Source of the DNA: Bradyrhizobium sp. NAS96.2
GTDB taxonomy: Bacteria > Pseudomonadota > Alphaproteobacteria > Rhizobiales > Xanthobacteraceae
Direction: 5' to 3'
NCBI RefSeq assembly: GCF_001908235.1
Contig: NZ_LGHK01000081.1
Location: 31,454-95,453, forward strand
DNA: 64,000 nt
Shown: positions 54,278 to 63,899 of the stretch, one piece after another
How positions within the stretch are numbered: the stretch's first letter is position 1
How the letters are laid out: every line of letters starts with the position of its first letter
Translations under genes and position numbers: made by a program
Notes under the pieces: generated by a model
Database searches by the model: none
What the model was told of the DNA's origin: nothing
What the model saw: only the letters and a program-made list of their open reading frames with translations

Positions 54278-54300
54278 CAAAACTGTCTTTCCGCGGGACA

Positions 54301-54327
54301 CCAAGGTGGATCCATCGGGATCCTTGG
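54301..54327. other. palindrome in the Ppx / CoxL-like divergent gap
   Basis: CCAAGG-T-GGATCC-ATC-GGGATCCTTGG: the arms pair over about 10 bp with one bulge. Positioned between two divergent genes, it may be a regulatory palindrome. Confidence 0.4.
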
Positions 54328-54496
54328 GCCCGCCGAATAATTGTCGTTCACAGAAACTTTAGCAGCGTCAAAGCCCTGCGCAAACTCCGTTCACATTGGG
54401 TCCATGCCCAATCGGGCGTTGTCGTTAAGGAGGGCGTGCGTTATCTCCTCTGCGCCCCCAGACTCCAGCAAATCCGGGCATTTCAGGTCATTTTCG

Positions 54497-56869
54497 ATGC
54501 AAGATCACACGCCGCCCGCCTCCCTCGAAAACGCTATCGCACTGCAAAAATACGGTGTCGGACAGCCCGTTCGACGAAAGGAGGACGACACCCTGGTGCG
54601 CGGCAAGGGCAAATACACCGACGATTTCTCCTTGCCCGGCCAGGCCATCTGCTGGATGGTCCGCTCCTCCCATGCCCACGGAATCATCAAGGGGATCGAC
54701 ACCGAAGCCGCCAAGGCGATGCCGGGCGTGCTCGGGGTGTGGACCGGCGCCGACCTCGCGGCCGCCGGCTACAAGCCGTTCACCTGCGGCCTGCCGCTGA
54801 AGAACCGCGACGGCTCGCCGCTCAAGCAGACCAACCGCCCGGCGCTCGTCACCGACAAGGTGCGCTTCGTCGGCGATCCCGTCGCCTTTGTGGTGGCGGA
54901 GACCGCAGCTCAGGCCCGCGATGCGGCCGAGGCGGTCGAGGTCGACATCGAGCCGCTACCCGCGGTGACCGACGCCGCCGAGGCATCGAAGCCCGGCGCG
55001 CCGCAGCTCTATGACAACATCCCGAACAACGTCGCGCTCGACTATCACTATGGCGACACCGCCAAGATCGATGCGGCATTCGCCGCCGCCGCGCATGTCA
55101 CAAAACTCGACATCGTCAACACCCGCGTCGCCGTGGTCTCGATGGAGCCGCGCGTCGCGCTCGCGCATTACGACAAGAAGGCCGGGCGCTTCACGCTGCA
55201 GGTGCCGACCCAGGGCGTTTCCGGCAACAAGGCGATCCTGGCGCGCCTGCTCAACGTGCCGGCCGACAAGGTCCGCATCCTGACCGGCAATGTCGGCGGC
55301 TCGTTCGGGATGAAGAACCTCAACTATCCCGAATACACCTGCATCGCGCATGCGGCGCGCGAGCTCGGCCGTCCGGTGAAGTGGCTGGACGAGCGCTCGA
55401 CCAGCTTCCTCTCCGACAGCCAGGGCCGCGCGCAGCTGATCCATGCCGAGCTTGCGCTCGACGCCGACGGCAAGTTCCTGGCGGTGCGGCTGTCCGGCTA
55501 CGGCAATCTCGGCGCCTACATCACCGGCGTCGCGCCGGGGCCGCTGTCGCTCAACACCGGCAAGAACCTCGCCAGCGTCTATCGCACGCCGCTGCTCGGC
55601 GTCGACATCAAGACGGTTTTGACCAACACCACGCTGATGGGCGCCTATCGCGGCGCCGGCCGGCCCGAGGCCAATTACTACATGGAGCGGCTGATCGATG
55701 CCGCCGCCGACGAGATGGGCATCAACCGCTTCACCTTGCGCAAGCGCAACTTCATCAAGCCGTCGCAGCTGCCGTTCCCGGCCGCCTCCGGCGTGACCTA
55801 TGACAGCGGCGATTTCGCCGGCGTGTTCCAGAAGGCGCTGGAGATTTCCGACTACGACAATTTCGCCAGGCGCAAGAAGGAGAGCAAGAAGAAGGGCAAG
55901 CTGCGCGGCATCGCCGTCGGCTCCTATCTCGAGGTCACCGCGCCGCCGTCCGGCGAGCTCGGCAAGATCACCTTCGAGCCTGATGGCTCGGTGAAGCTCA
56001 CCACCGGCACGCTCGACTACGGCCAGGGCCACGCCACGCCGTTCGCGCAGGTGCTGTCCGACCAATTAGGGGTGCCCTTCGAGAGGATCACGCTCGAACA
56101 AGGCGACAGCGATCTCGTCCGCTTCGGCAACGGCACCGGCGGCTCGCGCTCGATCACCGCGACCGGGCAAGCGATCGTCGAGGCCTCCGCGCTCGTTGTC
56201 GAGAAGGGCAAGAAGGCCGCCGCGCATATGCTGGAGGCCTCCGAGGCCGACATCGAGTTCGGCCAGGGCCGCTTCACCATCGCTGGCACCGACCGCTCGA
56301 TCGGCATCATGGAACTCGCCGAGCGGATGCGCGCCGGCAAGATGCCCGAGGGCACGCCTGAGACGCTCGACGTCGATCACGCCACCAAGGAGACCGCGTC
56401 GACCTTCCCGAACGGCTGTCACGTCGCCGAGGTCGAGATTGATCCCGACACCGGCGTGACGCGGATCGTGCGCTACTCGGCGGTCAATGATTTCGGCGTC
56501 GTGGTCAATCCGATGATCGTCGCCGGCCAATTGCATGGCGGCGTCGCGCAGGGCATCGGCCAGGCGCTGATGGAGGAAGTCAGCTACGACGCCTCGGGCC
56601 AGCCGATCACCGGCTCGTTCATGGACTACGCGCTGCCGCGCGCCGGCGACGTGCCGTCGATGCAGGTCGGCGATCACCCCTCGCCGGCGAAATCCAACCC
56701 GCTCGGCACCAAGGGCTGCGGCGAAGCCGGCTGCGCCGGCAGCCTCGTCTGCATCGTCAACGCCGTGGTCGACGCGCTGTCGGAATACGGCGTCAAGCAC
56801 ATCAACATGCCGCTGACGCCTGAACGGGTCTGGCGCGCGATCCAGGATGCCAAGGCGAACGCGGCGTAA
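54497..56869 (+). CDS. xanthine dehydrogenase family molybdopterin-binding subunit (CoxL-like)
   Basis: A 790-aa large subunit of the xanthine oxidase/CO dehydrogenase family. GVGQPVRRKEDDTLVRGKGK is at the N-terminus; NVGGSFGMK near 265, GAYRGAGRPEANYYMERLID near 380 and the catalytic Glu in GCGEAGC near the C-terminus are visible. The CO dehydrogenase signature loop with S-selanylcysteine (AYRCSFR) is replaced by AYRGAGR, so it is not form I CODH. No medium (FAD) or small (2Fe-2S) subunit gene lies adjacent, so partners must be elsewhere. Substrate unknown. Confidence 0.9.
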   Translation: MQDHTPPASLENAIALQKYGVGQPVRRKEDDTLVRGKGKYTDDFSLPGQAICWMVRSSHAHGIIKGIDTEAAKAMPGVLGVWTGADLAAAGYKPFTCGLPLKNRDGSPLKQTNRPALVTDKVRFVGDPVAFVVAETAAQARDAAEAVEVDIEPLPAVTDAAEASKPGAPQLYDNIPNNVALDYHYGDTAKIDAAFAAAAHVTKLDIVNTRVAVVSMEPRVALAHYDKKAGRFTLQVPTQGVSGNKAILARLLNVPADKVRILTGNVGGSFGMKNLNYPEYTCIAHAARELGRPVKWLDERSTSFLSDSQGRAQLIHAELALDADGKFLAVRLSGYGNLGAYITGVAPGPLSLNTGKNLASVYRTPLLGVDIKTVLTNTTLMGAYRGAGRPEANYYMERLIDAAADEMGINRFTLRKRNFIKPSQLPFPAASGVTYDSGDFAGVFQKALEISDYDNFARRKKESKKKGKLRGIAVGSYLEVTAPPSGELGKITFEPDGSVKLTTGTLDYGQGHATPFAQVLSDQLGVPFERITLEQGDSDLVRFGNGTGGSRSITATGQAIVEASALVVEKGKKAAAHMLEASEADIEFGQGRFTIAGTDRSIGIMELAERMRAGKMPEGTPETLDVDHATKETASTFPNGCHVAEVEIDPDTGVTRIVRYSAVNDFGVVVNPMIVAGQLHGGVAQGIGQALMEEVSYDASGQPITGSFMDYALPRAGDVPSMQVGDHPSPAKSNPLGTKGCGEAGCAGSLVCIVNAVVDALSEYGVKHINMPLTPERVWRAIQDAKANAA

Positions 56870-56896
56870 GGGCGCGCTGTCACAACGCATACAGCT

Positions 56897-56999
56897 GTCA
56901 TCACCCGCGAAAGCGGGTGATCCAGTATTCCAGAGGCAGCTGTTACTTACTGAGACGCCGCGGCGTATTGGATACCCCGCATGCGCGGGGTATGACACC
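56897..56999. repeat. palindromic extragenic repeat, family F
   Basis: Two hairpins, TCACCCGCGAAAGCGGGTGA on the left and ATACCCCGCATGCGCGGGGTAT on the right, framed by GTCATCAC / TATGACAC and linked by TCCAGTATTCC. It lies between convergent genes. Confidence 0.75.
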
Positions 57000-57027
57000 G
57001 GTCAAGGGGAAACGCCGCGCTCCTTCC

Positions 57028-57831
57028 CTACGCCGCCGCCTGCTCGCGCGGCTGGGTGATCGCGATGTGCCAGCAATGCGCGAGCGGGATGCCGTTGCCG
57101 AGCACCAGCGCGTCGAGCTCGACGAAGCGGTGGCCCTTCTTGTCGTAATTGCCGGTCACCTTGGCGCGCGCGGTGAGCTGATCGCCGATCTTGCCCGCCG
57201 ACAACAGCTGCATCCTCGTGCCGACATGGATCCACGGCCCGAGGATCGCATTGTCGACCAGCACCTTGTTCATCACCCGCGGCAGCAGGCCGGGATGCCC
57301 GAGACCTTCGCGTAAGTAGATCGGGTCGGTCTCCCTGATGTCGGCGAGATACTCCTTCGCCGCATCGCCGGACCAGTCGCGCGGGATGACGCCGAGCCAC
57401 TTGCCCTCTTCATAGGACGAGGCGCTGACCGGCTTGCGTTCGGCAACCGCGGCAACCTGCTTGTAATCGTCGAGCACGAATGTCGGCGTGGAGGCCGGCA
57501 GCGACGCCGTGCCGGTGGCGCAGAGCTCGCCGCGGCTGAAGAGCTCGATCGTGAGCCCATTGCCGGTCTCCCGGCCGGTCAACTCCGCGATCTCGCCGTC
57601 ATAGACCGGCTTGACGAAGCGCGCCTCGATCAGGCCGCGCGCGAGGAAATCGCGGCCCCATTTCTCCACCGGCAGATGCATCATGTAGGCCATCACATCG
57701 ACGCCAGGCACCAGACCGCCGGAAAAGCCGAACTTCCGCGCCACCGTGTCGTCGTGGATCTTGTTCTCTGACAGTTTCGAGGTGTTGTAGGCGGAGACGC
57801 GGTAGGTCTGCGCGGGCGTCGTCGAAGGCAT
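57028..57831 (-). CDS. MaoC-like hot-dog fold protein
   Basis: A 267-aa protein with an N-terminal hot-dog domain (about 10-130: YNTSKLSENKIHDDTVARKF, FSGGLVPGVDVMAYM resembling the MaoC FGGLIPGVD-type hydratase loop) and a second beta-rich half (LDALVLGNGIPLAHCWHIAI). It may be an acyl-CoA hydratase or thioesterase, but the substrate is unknown. ATG at 57831 follows GGGGAAACC; the frame upstream lacks support. Confidence 0.75.
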   Translation of the reverse strand: MPSTTPAQTYRVSAYNTSKLSENKIHDDTVARKFGFSGGLVPGVDVMAYMMHLPVEKWGRDFLARGLIEARFVKPVYDGEIAELTGRETGNGLTIELFSRGELCATGTASLPASTPTFVLDDYKQVAAVAERKPVSASSYEEGKWLGVIPRDWSGDAAKEYLADIRETDPIYLREGLGHPGLLPRVMNKVLVDNAILGPWIHVGTRMQLLSAGKIGDQLTARAKVTGNYDKKGHRFVELDALVLGNGIPLAHCWHIAITQPREQAAA

Positions 57832-57965
57832 GGGGTTTCCCCTTATTTCGGTTGTTTTTCTCAGGCAATCGTAGTCGAACCGGGCAGCGTGACAAGCCTC
57901 TCGTTTTGCTCGCAATTTTCCGCACCATGGAGTACACGCAGGCCGTGCCTGCGAACCCGGAATCG

Positions 57966-58463
57966 ATGACTGAAACCCCTGCCCTAACCCGCATCTATGT
58001 CGACGCCGACGCCTGTCCGGTGAAGGACGAGATCTATCGCGTCGCGATCCGGCTCGGCGTGCCCGTCAGCGTGGTCGCCGGCAATTTCATCCGCGTGCCG
58101 CAGGATCCGCTGATCGAGCGCATCGCCGCCGGCTCCGGCATGGATGCGGCCGACGACTGGATCGCCGAACGCGCGCATGAGGGCGATATCGTGATCACCG
58201 CGGACATTCCGCTGGCGAGCCGCTGCGTGAAAGCCGGCGCCGACGTGATCGCGCCGAACGGCAAGCCGTTCACCGAACAGTCGATCGGCATGACGCTGGC
58301 GGTGCGCAATTTGATGACCGATCTGCGCTCGTCGGGTGAAATCACCGGCGGGCCGAGATCCTACTCGCAGCGCGACCGCTCGAACTTCCTGTCGACGCTC
58401 GACCAGACCATCCGCCGCATCCAGCGCCGCCGCGCCGAGCAGGCGCCGGCGAACGGGGGTTAG
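57966..58463 (+). CDS. YaiI/YqxD family protein (DUF188, UPF0178)
   Basis: A 165-aa PIN-like fold protein: IYVDADACPVKDEIYRVA at the N-terminus, GDIVITADIPLASRCVKAGA, then the Pro/Gly-rich NGKPFTEQSIG and a basic C-terminus with RSNFLSTLDQTIR. Acidic residues of a nuclease-like site are kept. Probably RNA-related, not proven. Four bases separate its stop from the uup start. Confidence 0.9.
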   Translation: MTETPALTRIYVDADACPVKDEIYRVAIRLGVPVSVVAGNFIRVPQDPLIERIAAGSGMDAADDWIAERAHEGDIVITADIPLASRCVKAGADVIAPNGKPFTEQSIGMTLAVRNLMTDLRSSGEITGGPRSYSQRDRSNFLSTLDQTIRRIQRRRAEQAPANGG

Positions 58464-58467
58464 CGCG

Positions 58468-60285
58468 ATGGCTCCGCCTCCTCTGATCCAGCTCAAGGAC
58501 ATCAGCCTGACCTTCGGCGGCACGCCGCTGCTGTCAGGCGTCGAACTGTCGGTCTCCGCGGGCGAGCGCGTCTGCCTGATCGGCCGCAACGGCTCCGGCA
58601 AATCGACGCTGCTGCGCATCGCGGCCGGGCTGGTCGAACCCGATGGCGGCAGCCGCTTCGTGCAGCCCGGCGCCACCATCCGCTATTTGCCGCAGGAGCC
58701 TGACTTCGGCGAGCACAAGACGACGCTGGCTTATGTCGAGGCCGGCCTTGGCCCCGGCGACGACCATTACCAGGCGCGTTATCTGCTCGAACAGATCGGG
58801 CTGACCGGCGAGGAAGATCCGGCGCACGTCTCCGGCGGCGAAGCACGCCGCGCGGCGCTGGCCCGCGTGCTGGCGCCCTCGCCCGATATCCTGCTGCTGG
58901 ACGAGCCGACCAACCATCTCGACCTGCCGACCATCGAATGGCTCGAAGGCGAGTTGGAGAGCCGGCGCTGCGCACTGGTCCTGATCAGCCACGACCGCCG
59001 CTTCCTGACCAATCTGTCCCGCACCACTGCCTGGCTCGATCGCGGCCAGATCAGGCAGATCGAGCGCGGCTTCGGCGCCTTCGAGGCGTGGCGCGACGAG
59101 GTGCTGGCCGAGGAAGAGCGCGAGCAGCACAAGCTCGATCGCAAGATCGTCAACGAGGAGCACTGGCTGCGCTACGGCGTATCCGGCCGCCGCAAGCGCA
59201 ACGTCAAGCGGCTCGGCAATCTGCACGCCCTGCGCGACCAGCGCCGCAACTATCGCGGTGCCACCGGCAACGCCACGCTCGCCGCCGCCGAGGCCGAGAA
59301 TTCCGGCCGCCTGGTGATCGAGGCCAAGAACATCGCCAAGGCCTTTGGCGAGCGAAAAATCGTCGACGGCTTCTCGAGCAGGATCCAGCGCGGCGACCGG
59401 CTCGGCATCGTCGGCCCGAACGGCGCCGGCAAAACCACGCTGGTGCATCTTCTGATCGGCAACGATCCGCCGGACTCCGGCTCGGTGCGGCTGGGCGCCA
59501 ATATCGAGATGGCGACGCTCGACCAGCATCGCGAGAGCCTCGATCCGAAGCTGACGCTGGCCGAGGCCTTGACCGGTGGTCGCGGCGATCACGTCATGGT
59601 CGGCGACAAGTCGAAGCACGTGATCGGCTACATGAAGGATTTTCTGTTCGCGCAGGAGCAGCGCGGCACGCCGCTGGAGGCGCTCTCCGGCGGCGAACGC
59701 GGCCGCCTGATGCTGGCGCGGGCATTGGCAAAACCGTCGAACCTCTTGATCCTGGACGAGCCGACCAACGATCTCGATCTCGAGACCCTCGATGTGCTCG
59801 AGGACATGCTCGGCGACTACGAGGGCACCGTGATCCTGATCAGCCACGACCGCGACTTCCTCGACCGGGTGGTGACGTCGGTGATCGTGCCCGAAGGCCA
59901 GGGACGCTGGATCGAATATGCCGGCGGCTACTCCGACATGCTGGCGCAGCGTGGCGCCGACGTGAAGCGCGAGACGGTGAAGGCGGACGCCGCGGTCGAG
60001 GAGAAGAAGGAAGCCAGGGCCGCCGCGCCCGAAGCGGCACCCAGGCGCCGGCTGAGCTTCAACGAGAAGCACGCGCTGGAGACGCTGCCGAAGACGATCG
60101 ACAAGCTGCACGCCGAGATCGCGAAGCAGCAGAAGCTGCTCGACGATCCCGACCTCTATGCGAAGGATCGCAAGAAATTCGACGCAGCTTCAGCGGCGAT
60201 CGCCAAGGCGCAGGAAGAACTCGCGGCCGCCGAAGACCGCTGGCTCGAACTCGAAGTGCTGCGCGAAGAGATTGAGCAGGCCTAA
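58468..60285 (+). CDS. uup: ABC-F family ATP-binding protein, Uup type
   Basis: A 605-aa soluble tandem ABC ATPase. Walker A motifs are GRNGSGKST near residue 38 and GPNGAGKTT near 316; signatures SGGEARRA and SGGERGRL; Walker B ILLLDEPTNHLD and LILDEPTNDLD. A C-terminal basic coiled-coil (about 540-605) ends in ELEVLREEIEQA. No transmembrane segments. Such proteins act at the ribosome or, in E. coli, in transposon excision control; the ribosome role is the more likely. Starts 5 bp after the YaiI gene. Confidence 0.93.
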   Translation: MAPPPLIQLKDISLTFGGTPLLSGVELSVSAGERVCLIGRNGSGKSTLLRIAAGLVEPDGGSRFVQPGATIRYLPQEPDFGEHKTTLAYVEAGLGPGDDHYQARYLLEQIGLTGEEDPAHVSGGEARRAALARVLAPSPDILLLDEPTNHLDLPTIEWLEGELESRRCALVLISHDRRFLTNLSRTTAWLDRGQIRQIERGFGAFEAWRDEVLAEEEREQHKLDRKIVNEEHWLRYGVSGRRKRNVKRLGNLHALRDQRRNYRGATGNATLAAAEAENSGRLVIEAKNIAKAFGERKIVDGFSSRIQRGDRLGIVGPNGAGKTTLVHLLIGNDPPDSGSVRLGANIEMATLDQHRESLDPKLTLAEALTGGRGDHVMVGDKSKHVIGYMKDFLFAQEQRGTPLEALSGGERGRLMLARALAKPSNLLILDEPTNDLDLETLDVLEDMLGDYEGTVILISHDRDFLDRVVTSVIVPEGQGRWIEYAGGYSDMLAQRGADVKRETVKADAAVEEKKEARAAAPEAAPRRRLSFNEKHALETLPKTIDKLHAEIAKQQKLLDDPDLYAKDRKKFDAASAAIAKAQEELAAAEDRWLELEVLREEIEQA

Positions 60286-60303
60286 CGCGGATGGAAATCA
60301 TCG

Positions 60304-60387
60304 TCATTGCGAGGAGCGAAGCGACGAAGCAATCCATGGCTCCGCAGATGCGGATGGATGGATTGCTTCGCTCCGCTCGCAATGACG
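60304..60387. repeat. palindromic extragenic repeat, family B copy 2
   Basis: TCATTGCGAGGAGCGAAGCG ... GGATTGCTTCGCTCCGCTCGCAATGACG, matching 39011-39095 in both arms. It lies in the 127-bp gap between uup and the aldolase-like gene. Confidence 0.88.
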
Positions 60388-60412
60388 GAAGCTGTGAAAT
60401 GGAGCTAATCCG

Positions 60413-61492
60413 ATGACCACGCCCCTAGCCGCCAAGATCGCCAAGGAATACGGCACGCCCTGCGCCGTGATCGACATGGACCGGGTCGAGCGCAACATCG
60501 CGCGCATCCAGAAGGCCTGCGACGAGGCCGGGGTCGCCAACCGGCCGCACATCAAGACGCACAAGAATCCGATGCTGGCGCAGCTGCAGATCAAGGCCGG
60601 CGCCAAAGGAATCACCTGCCAGAAGCTCGGCGAGGCCGAGATCATGGCCGATAGCGGCATCGACGACATCCTGATCAGCTACAACCTGCTCGGCGACGAG
60701 AAGATGGCGCGGCTCGGCGCGCTGCAAGGCAAGGCCAACATCACCGTCGCGGCGGATAATTCGGTCGTGGTCGGCGACCTGCCGAAGGCGGCTGCGGCCT
60801 CCGGCCGCACGCTCTCGGTCGTTGTCGAATGCGACACCGGACGCAAGCGCGCCGGCGTCGAGACCTCGGCCGAAGCGATCGCGCTGGCGCGCGAGATCGC
60901 AGCCTCAAAGGGCCTGCACTTCGCGGGCTTCATGCTGTATCCGACCGAGACCGGCTGGGCGGATGCGCAGAAATTCTACGACGAGGCGCTGGCCGGCGTG
61001 CGCGCCCACGGCCTCGATGCGACCATCGTCTCGACCGGCGGCACGCCGAACCTGGTGAACATCGGCAAGCTCAAGGGCGGCACCGAGCACCGCTTCGGCA
61101 CCTACATCTACAACGACCGCATGCAGGTCGCCGCCGGCGTCGCCACCTGGGACGACTGCGCGCTGCACATCTATTCCACCGTGGTCAGCCGCGCCGGTCC
61201 CGAGCGCGGCATCCTCGATGCCGGCTCCAAGACGCTGACCTCGGACACCGGCGGCCTCGAAGGCCATGGCCTGATCCTCGAACATCCCGAGGCCAAGATC
61301 GCGCGCTTCGCCGAGGAGCACGGCTTCCTCGACCTCTCCCGCAGCAACACCCGGCCGAATGTCGGCGACGTGGTGCGGATCGTGCCCAATCACGTCTGCG
61401 TCGTCGTCAACATGATGGACGAGGTCGTGATGGTGCGCGGCGACGAGATCATCGGTGCACTGCCGGTGACGGCGCGGGGCAGGTTACGATAA
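60413..61492 (+). CDS. DSD1 family PLP enzyme (D-threonine aldolase/D-serine dehydratase-like)
   Basis: A 359-aa fold-type III PLP protein with an alanine racemase-like N-terminal barrel. PCAVIDMDRVERNIARIQ opens the barrel; the PLP-Lys is in RPHIKTHKNP near residue 47; a C-terminal beta domain holds the metal-binding His and Asp/Cys region (GLILEHPEA, PNHVCVVVNMMDEV with His and Cys near 330). It cleaves or dehydrates D-beta-hydroxy-amino acids. ATG at 60413 follows GGAGCTAATCCG. Substrate choice is not resolved. Confidence 0.9.
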   Translation: MTTPLAAKIAKEYGTPCAVIDMDRVERNIARIQKACDEAGVANRPHIKTHKNPMLAQLQIKAGAKGITCQKLGEAEIMADSGIDDILISYNLLGDEKMARLGALQGKANITVAADNSVVVGDLPKAAAASGRTLSVVVECDTGRKRAGVETSAEAIALAREIAASKGLHFAGFMLYPTETGWADAQKFYDEALAGVRAHGLDATIVSTGGTPNLVNIGKLKGGTEHRFGTYIYNDRMQVAAGVATWDDCALHIYSTVVSRAGPERGILDAGSKTLTSDTGGLEGHGLILEHPEAKIARFAEEHGFLDLSRSNTRPNVGDVVRIVPNHVCVVVNMMDEVVMVRGDEIIGALPVTARGRLR

Positions 61493-61499
61493 GGCTCTG

Positions 61500-61584
61500 T
61501 AGGATGGGTAGAGCGCAGCGAAACCCATCATGCTTCCGCGGGAATTGAAGGTGATGGGTTTCGCTGCGCTCTACCCATCCTACG
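61500..61584. repeat. palindromic extragenic repeat, family G copy 1
   Basis: TAGGATGGGTAGAGCGCAGC-GAAACCCATCA on the left mirrors TGATGGGTTTCGCTGCGCTCTACCCATCCTA on the right. Closely related to 63813-63899. It separates the convergent aldolase-like and LysR genes. Confidence 0.88.
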
Positions 61585-61587
61585 CAT

Positions 61588-62490
61588 CTACCCGCGCGTC
61601 AGCGCCTGCAACTCCTGATCCAGCGCCGACCGAAACGCCTCGATCGGCCGCGCCAAACGGCCGGCAGGCGGGCGGTGCACGATCCAGGCCCGGACCGCGG
61701 CCTTGAATCCCTCGATCCTGACCACCTTGAGCCGGCTGCGGAGCGCGCTCCGCTTCAGCGCGACCGGCGTCACGACGCCGATGCCGAGCCCGCGCGCGAC
61801 CAGCGACAGCCGCAGCTCGCTGTCCAGCGCCTCGACTGCCACGTTGAACGGCAAATGCGCCGCTTCGAACTGGCGCTTCAGTGTTTGACGGAAGCCGCAA
61901 CCGTCCTGGTTCATCACCCATCCCATGCGCGACAGCCATTCGAGGTCGGCGGATTTCGGCAGCTTGACGTCGCGCGCGACGACGAAGATGACCGGCTGCG
62001 CGCCGAGATCGGCGGCGGCGAGGTCTGAAGGCGGCACAGCTCCGTCCGGTATGCAGATCGCCGCCGCATCCAGCTCGTTGCGCGACACGGCCTCGATCTG
62101 GTGCGGCGACAGACCAGCCACGACGCGCACCGCAAGCGCTGGAAACTCGCCGCGCACCGCGTCGAGCGGACCGGCCAGCCCCGCCTCCGACAAATACGGC
62201 GTCAGCCCGAGCCGGAACTCGCCACGCACCACGCCGTCATTGGCGACGCCTGACTTGAGGTCGTCGAGCATGCGCAGCACGCGGCGACCCTGCTCATAGG
62301 CCTCGATGCCCGCCGCCGTCGGCTTCAGCGGTTTCGACAGCCGGTCCAAGAGCTGCGCGCCGAGCATCTCCTCGAGATTCTGGATCCGCCGCGTCACGCC
62401 GGGCTGGGTCAGGTTCAACCGCGCGGAGGCCGCGACGATCGATCCGGTTTCCACCACGGCGACGAACGCCACGAGGTCATGGGTGTTCAT
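61588..62490 (-). CDS. LysR family transcriptional regulator
   Basis: A 300-aa LTTR. The N-terminal HTH (LVAFVAVVETGSIVAASARL, then QPGVTRRIQNLEEMLGAQLL) covers residues 5-60; the substrate-binding domain follows from about 90, with FRLGLTPYL and the typical C-terminal LDQELQAL. It is divergent from an MFS gene, the classic arrangement for regulating it; the 93-bp gap is AT-rich. The ligand is unknown. Confidence 0.92.
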   Translation of the reverse strand: MNTHDLVAFVAVVETGSIVAASARLNLTQPGVTRRIQNLEEMLGAQLLDRLSKPLKPTAAGIEAYEQGRRVLRMLDDLKSGVANDGVVRGEFRLGLTPYLSEAGLAGPLDAVRGEFPALAVRVVAGLSPHQIEAVSRNELDAAAICIPDGAVPPSDLAAADLGAQPVIFVVARDVKLPKSADLEWLSRMGWVMNQDGCGFRQTLKRQFEAAHLPFNVAVEALDSELRLSLVARGLGIGVVTPVALKRSALRSRLKVVRIEGFKAAVRAWIVHRPPAGRLARPIEAFRSALDQELQALTRG

Positions 62491-62583
62491 AACAATCTCG
62501 CATATTCTTCATCATCTTATTTGAATTGTAGCATATTAGGCCGATCCCCTAAAGGGGGCCTCGCCACTTCCTCGCGAGGTCCC

Positions 62584-63802
62584 ATGACCATTTCCGAAGC
62601 CACCAAACTCTCCCCGGCGCGCCAGGTTTCCGTGCGTCCCCTGATCTGGATCGGCGCCATCACGACCGGCACCGTCGTCACCAATCTGTTTGCCCCGCAG
62701 ATCCTGGTCGGCCTGATGGGCCGCTCGCTCGGCATGACCGAGCTGCAGGCCGGCCTGATCTCGACGCTGACCCTGCTTGGCTACGCGCTCGGGCTGTTGC
62801 TGCTGGTGCCGCTGGTCGACCTCGTCGAGAACAAGCGGCTGATCCTGCGCACGCTCGCCTGTGCCATCATCGCCGCGATCGGTACCGCGCTGGCGCCGAC
62901 ACCGCTGATTTTGCTGGCCGCCACCTTCATCCTCGGCGCCTCCTGCGCCGCGATCCAGATGGTGGTGCCGCTGGTGGCGTCGATGGTGCCGCCGGAGCGC
63001 CGGGGGCAGGCGATCGGCGACGTCATGAGCGGGTTGATGATCGGCATCCTGCTGTCGCGGCCGGCGGCAAGCCTGATCGCCGACAGTTGGAACTGGCGCG
63101 GCTACTATGTCACCTCGGCAGTGTTGATGGCGGTGCTCGCCGGCGCGCTGGCGCGCTATCTGCCGACCTTGCAGCCTGCTGCGAAAGTCAGCTATGCCGC
63201 GCTGCTGCGCTCGTTTCCCAAGCTGCTGCGCGAGGAGCCGGTGCTGCGCGTCCGCTCCTGGACCGCGGCGCTGGTGATGGCGTCCTTCACCGCGTTCTGG
63301 GCCGCGGTCGCGCTGCGCCTGCCGGACGCGCCGTTCAAGCTCGACGCCAAGGGGATCGCACTGTTCGCGCTGATCGGCGTCGCGGGGGCGGCAGCGACGC
63401 CGATCGCCGGGCGCTGGGGCGACAGGGGGCTTCGCGCGGCCGTTGCTGATCGTCTCGCACCTTCTCATCGCCGGCGCGCTCGCACTGTGCGCCTGGGCCG
63501 GCATGATCGAGTCGCGGATCGTGGCTCTCTCGCTGCTTGGTGTCGGCGCCGTGCTGCTCGATTTCGGCATCACCACTGACCAGACGCTCGGCCGCCGTGC
63601 GGTGAACCTGCTGCAGCCCGAAGCGCGCGGCCGGATCAACGGCCTGTTCGTGGCGCTGTTCTTCATCGGCGGCGCGGTCGGCGCGGCAGCCGCGCCAACG
63701 GCCTGGAGTTATGGTGGATGGACCGCGGTCTGCGCGGTCGCCGCCACGTTCGGCGTGCTCGGCTTCATCACCGACATCGCAACAAAGACCGGATCGGAAT
63801 GA
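62584..63802 (+). pseudogene. MFS transporter with a +1 frameshift in a G5 run
   Basis: A DHA1-like MFS gene, related to the broken copy at 39666. The first frame (62584 onward) covers roughly residues 1-281, ending in GRWGDRG; the second continues FARPLLIVSHLLIAGALALC, and later helices to TKTGSE at 63802. The frame changes at the G-run 63425-63429; four Gs would give GDRGFARPLL in one frame. So this copy has one G too many, or the read is wrong. Divergent from a LysR gene, which presumably controls it. Confidence 0.86.
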
Positions 63803-63812
63803 GCCGCATCTC

Positions 63813-63899
63813 GTAGGATGGGTGGAGCGCAGCGATACCCATCAACCTTTTCCAGCGCGGCACCATGGTGGGTATCGCTTCGCTCCACCCATCCTTGTA
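63813..63899. repeat. palindromic extragenic repeat, family G copy 2
   Basis: GTAGGATGGGTGGAGCGCAG-CGATACCCATCA pairs with TGGTGGGTATCGCTTCGCTC-CACCCATCCTTG. Same family as 61500-61584, but several bases differ in both arms so that pairing is kept. Downstream of the MFS gene; nothing else is recognised up to 64000. Confidence 0.85.

Noticed and set aside
58534..60111. 525-aa open frame antisense to uup
   Set aside because: A shadow of a gene with both ABC cassettes intact.
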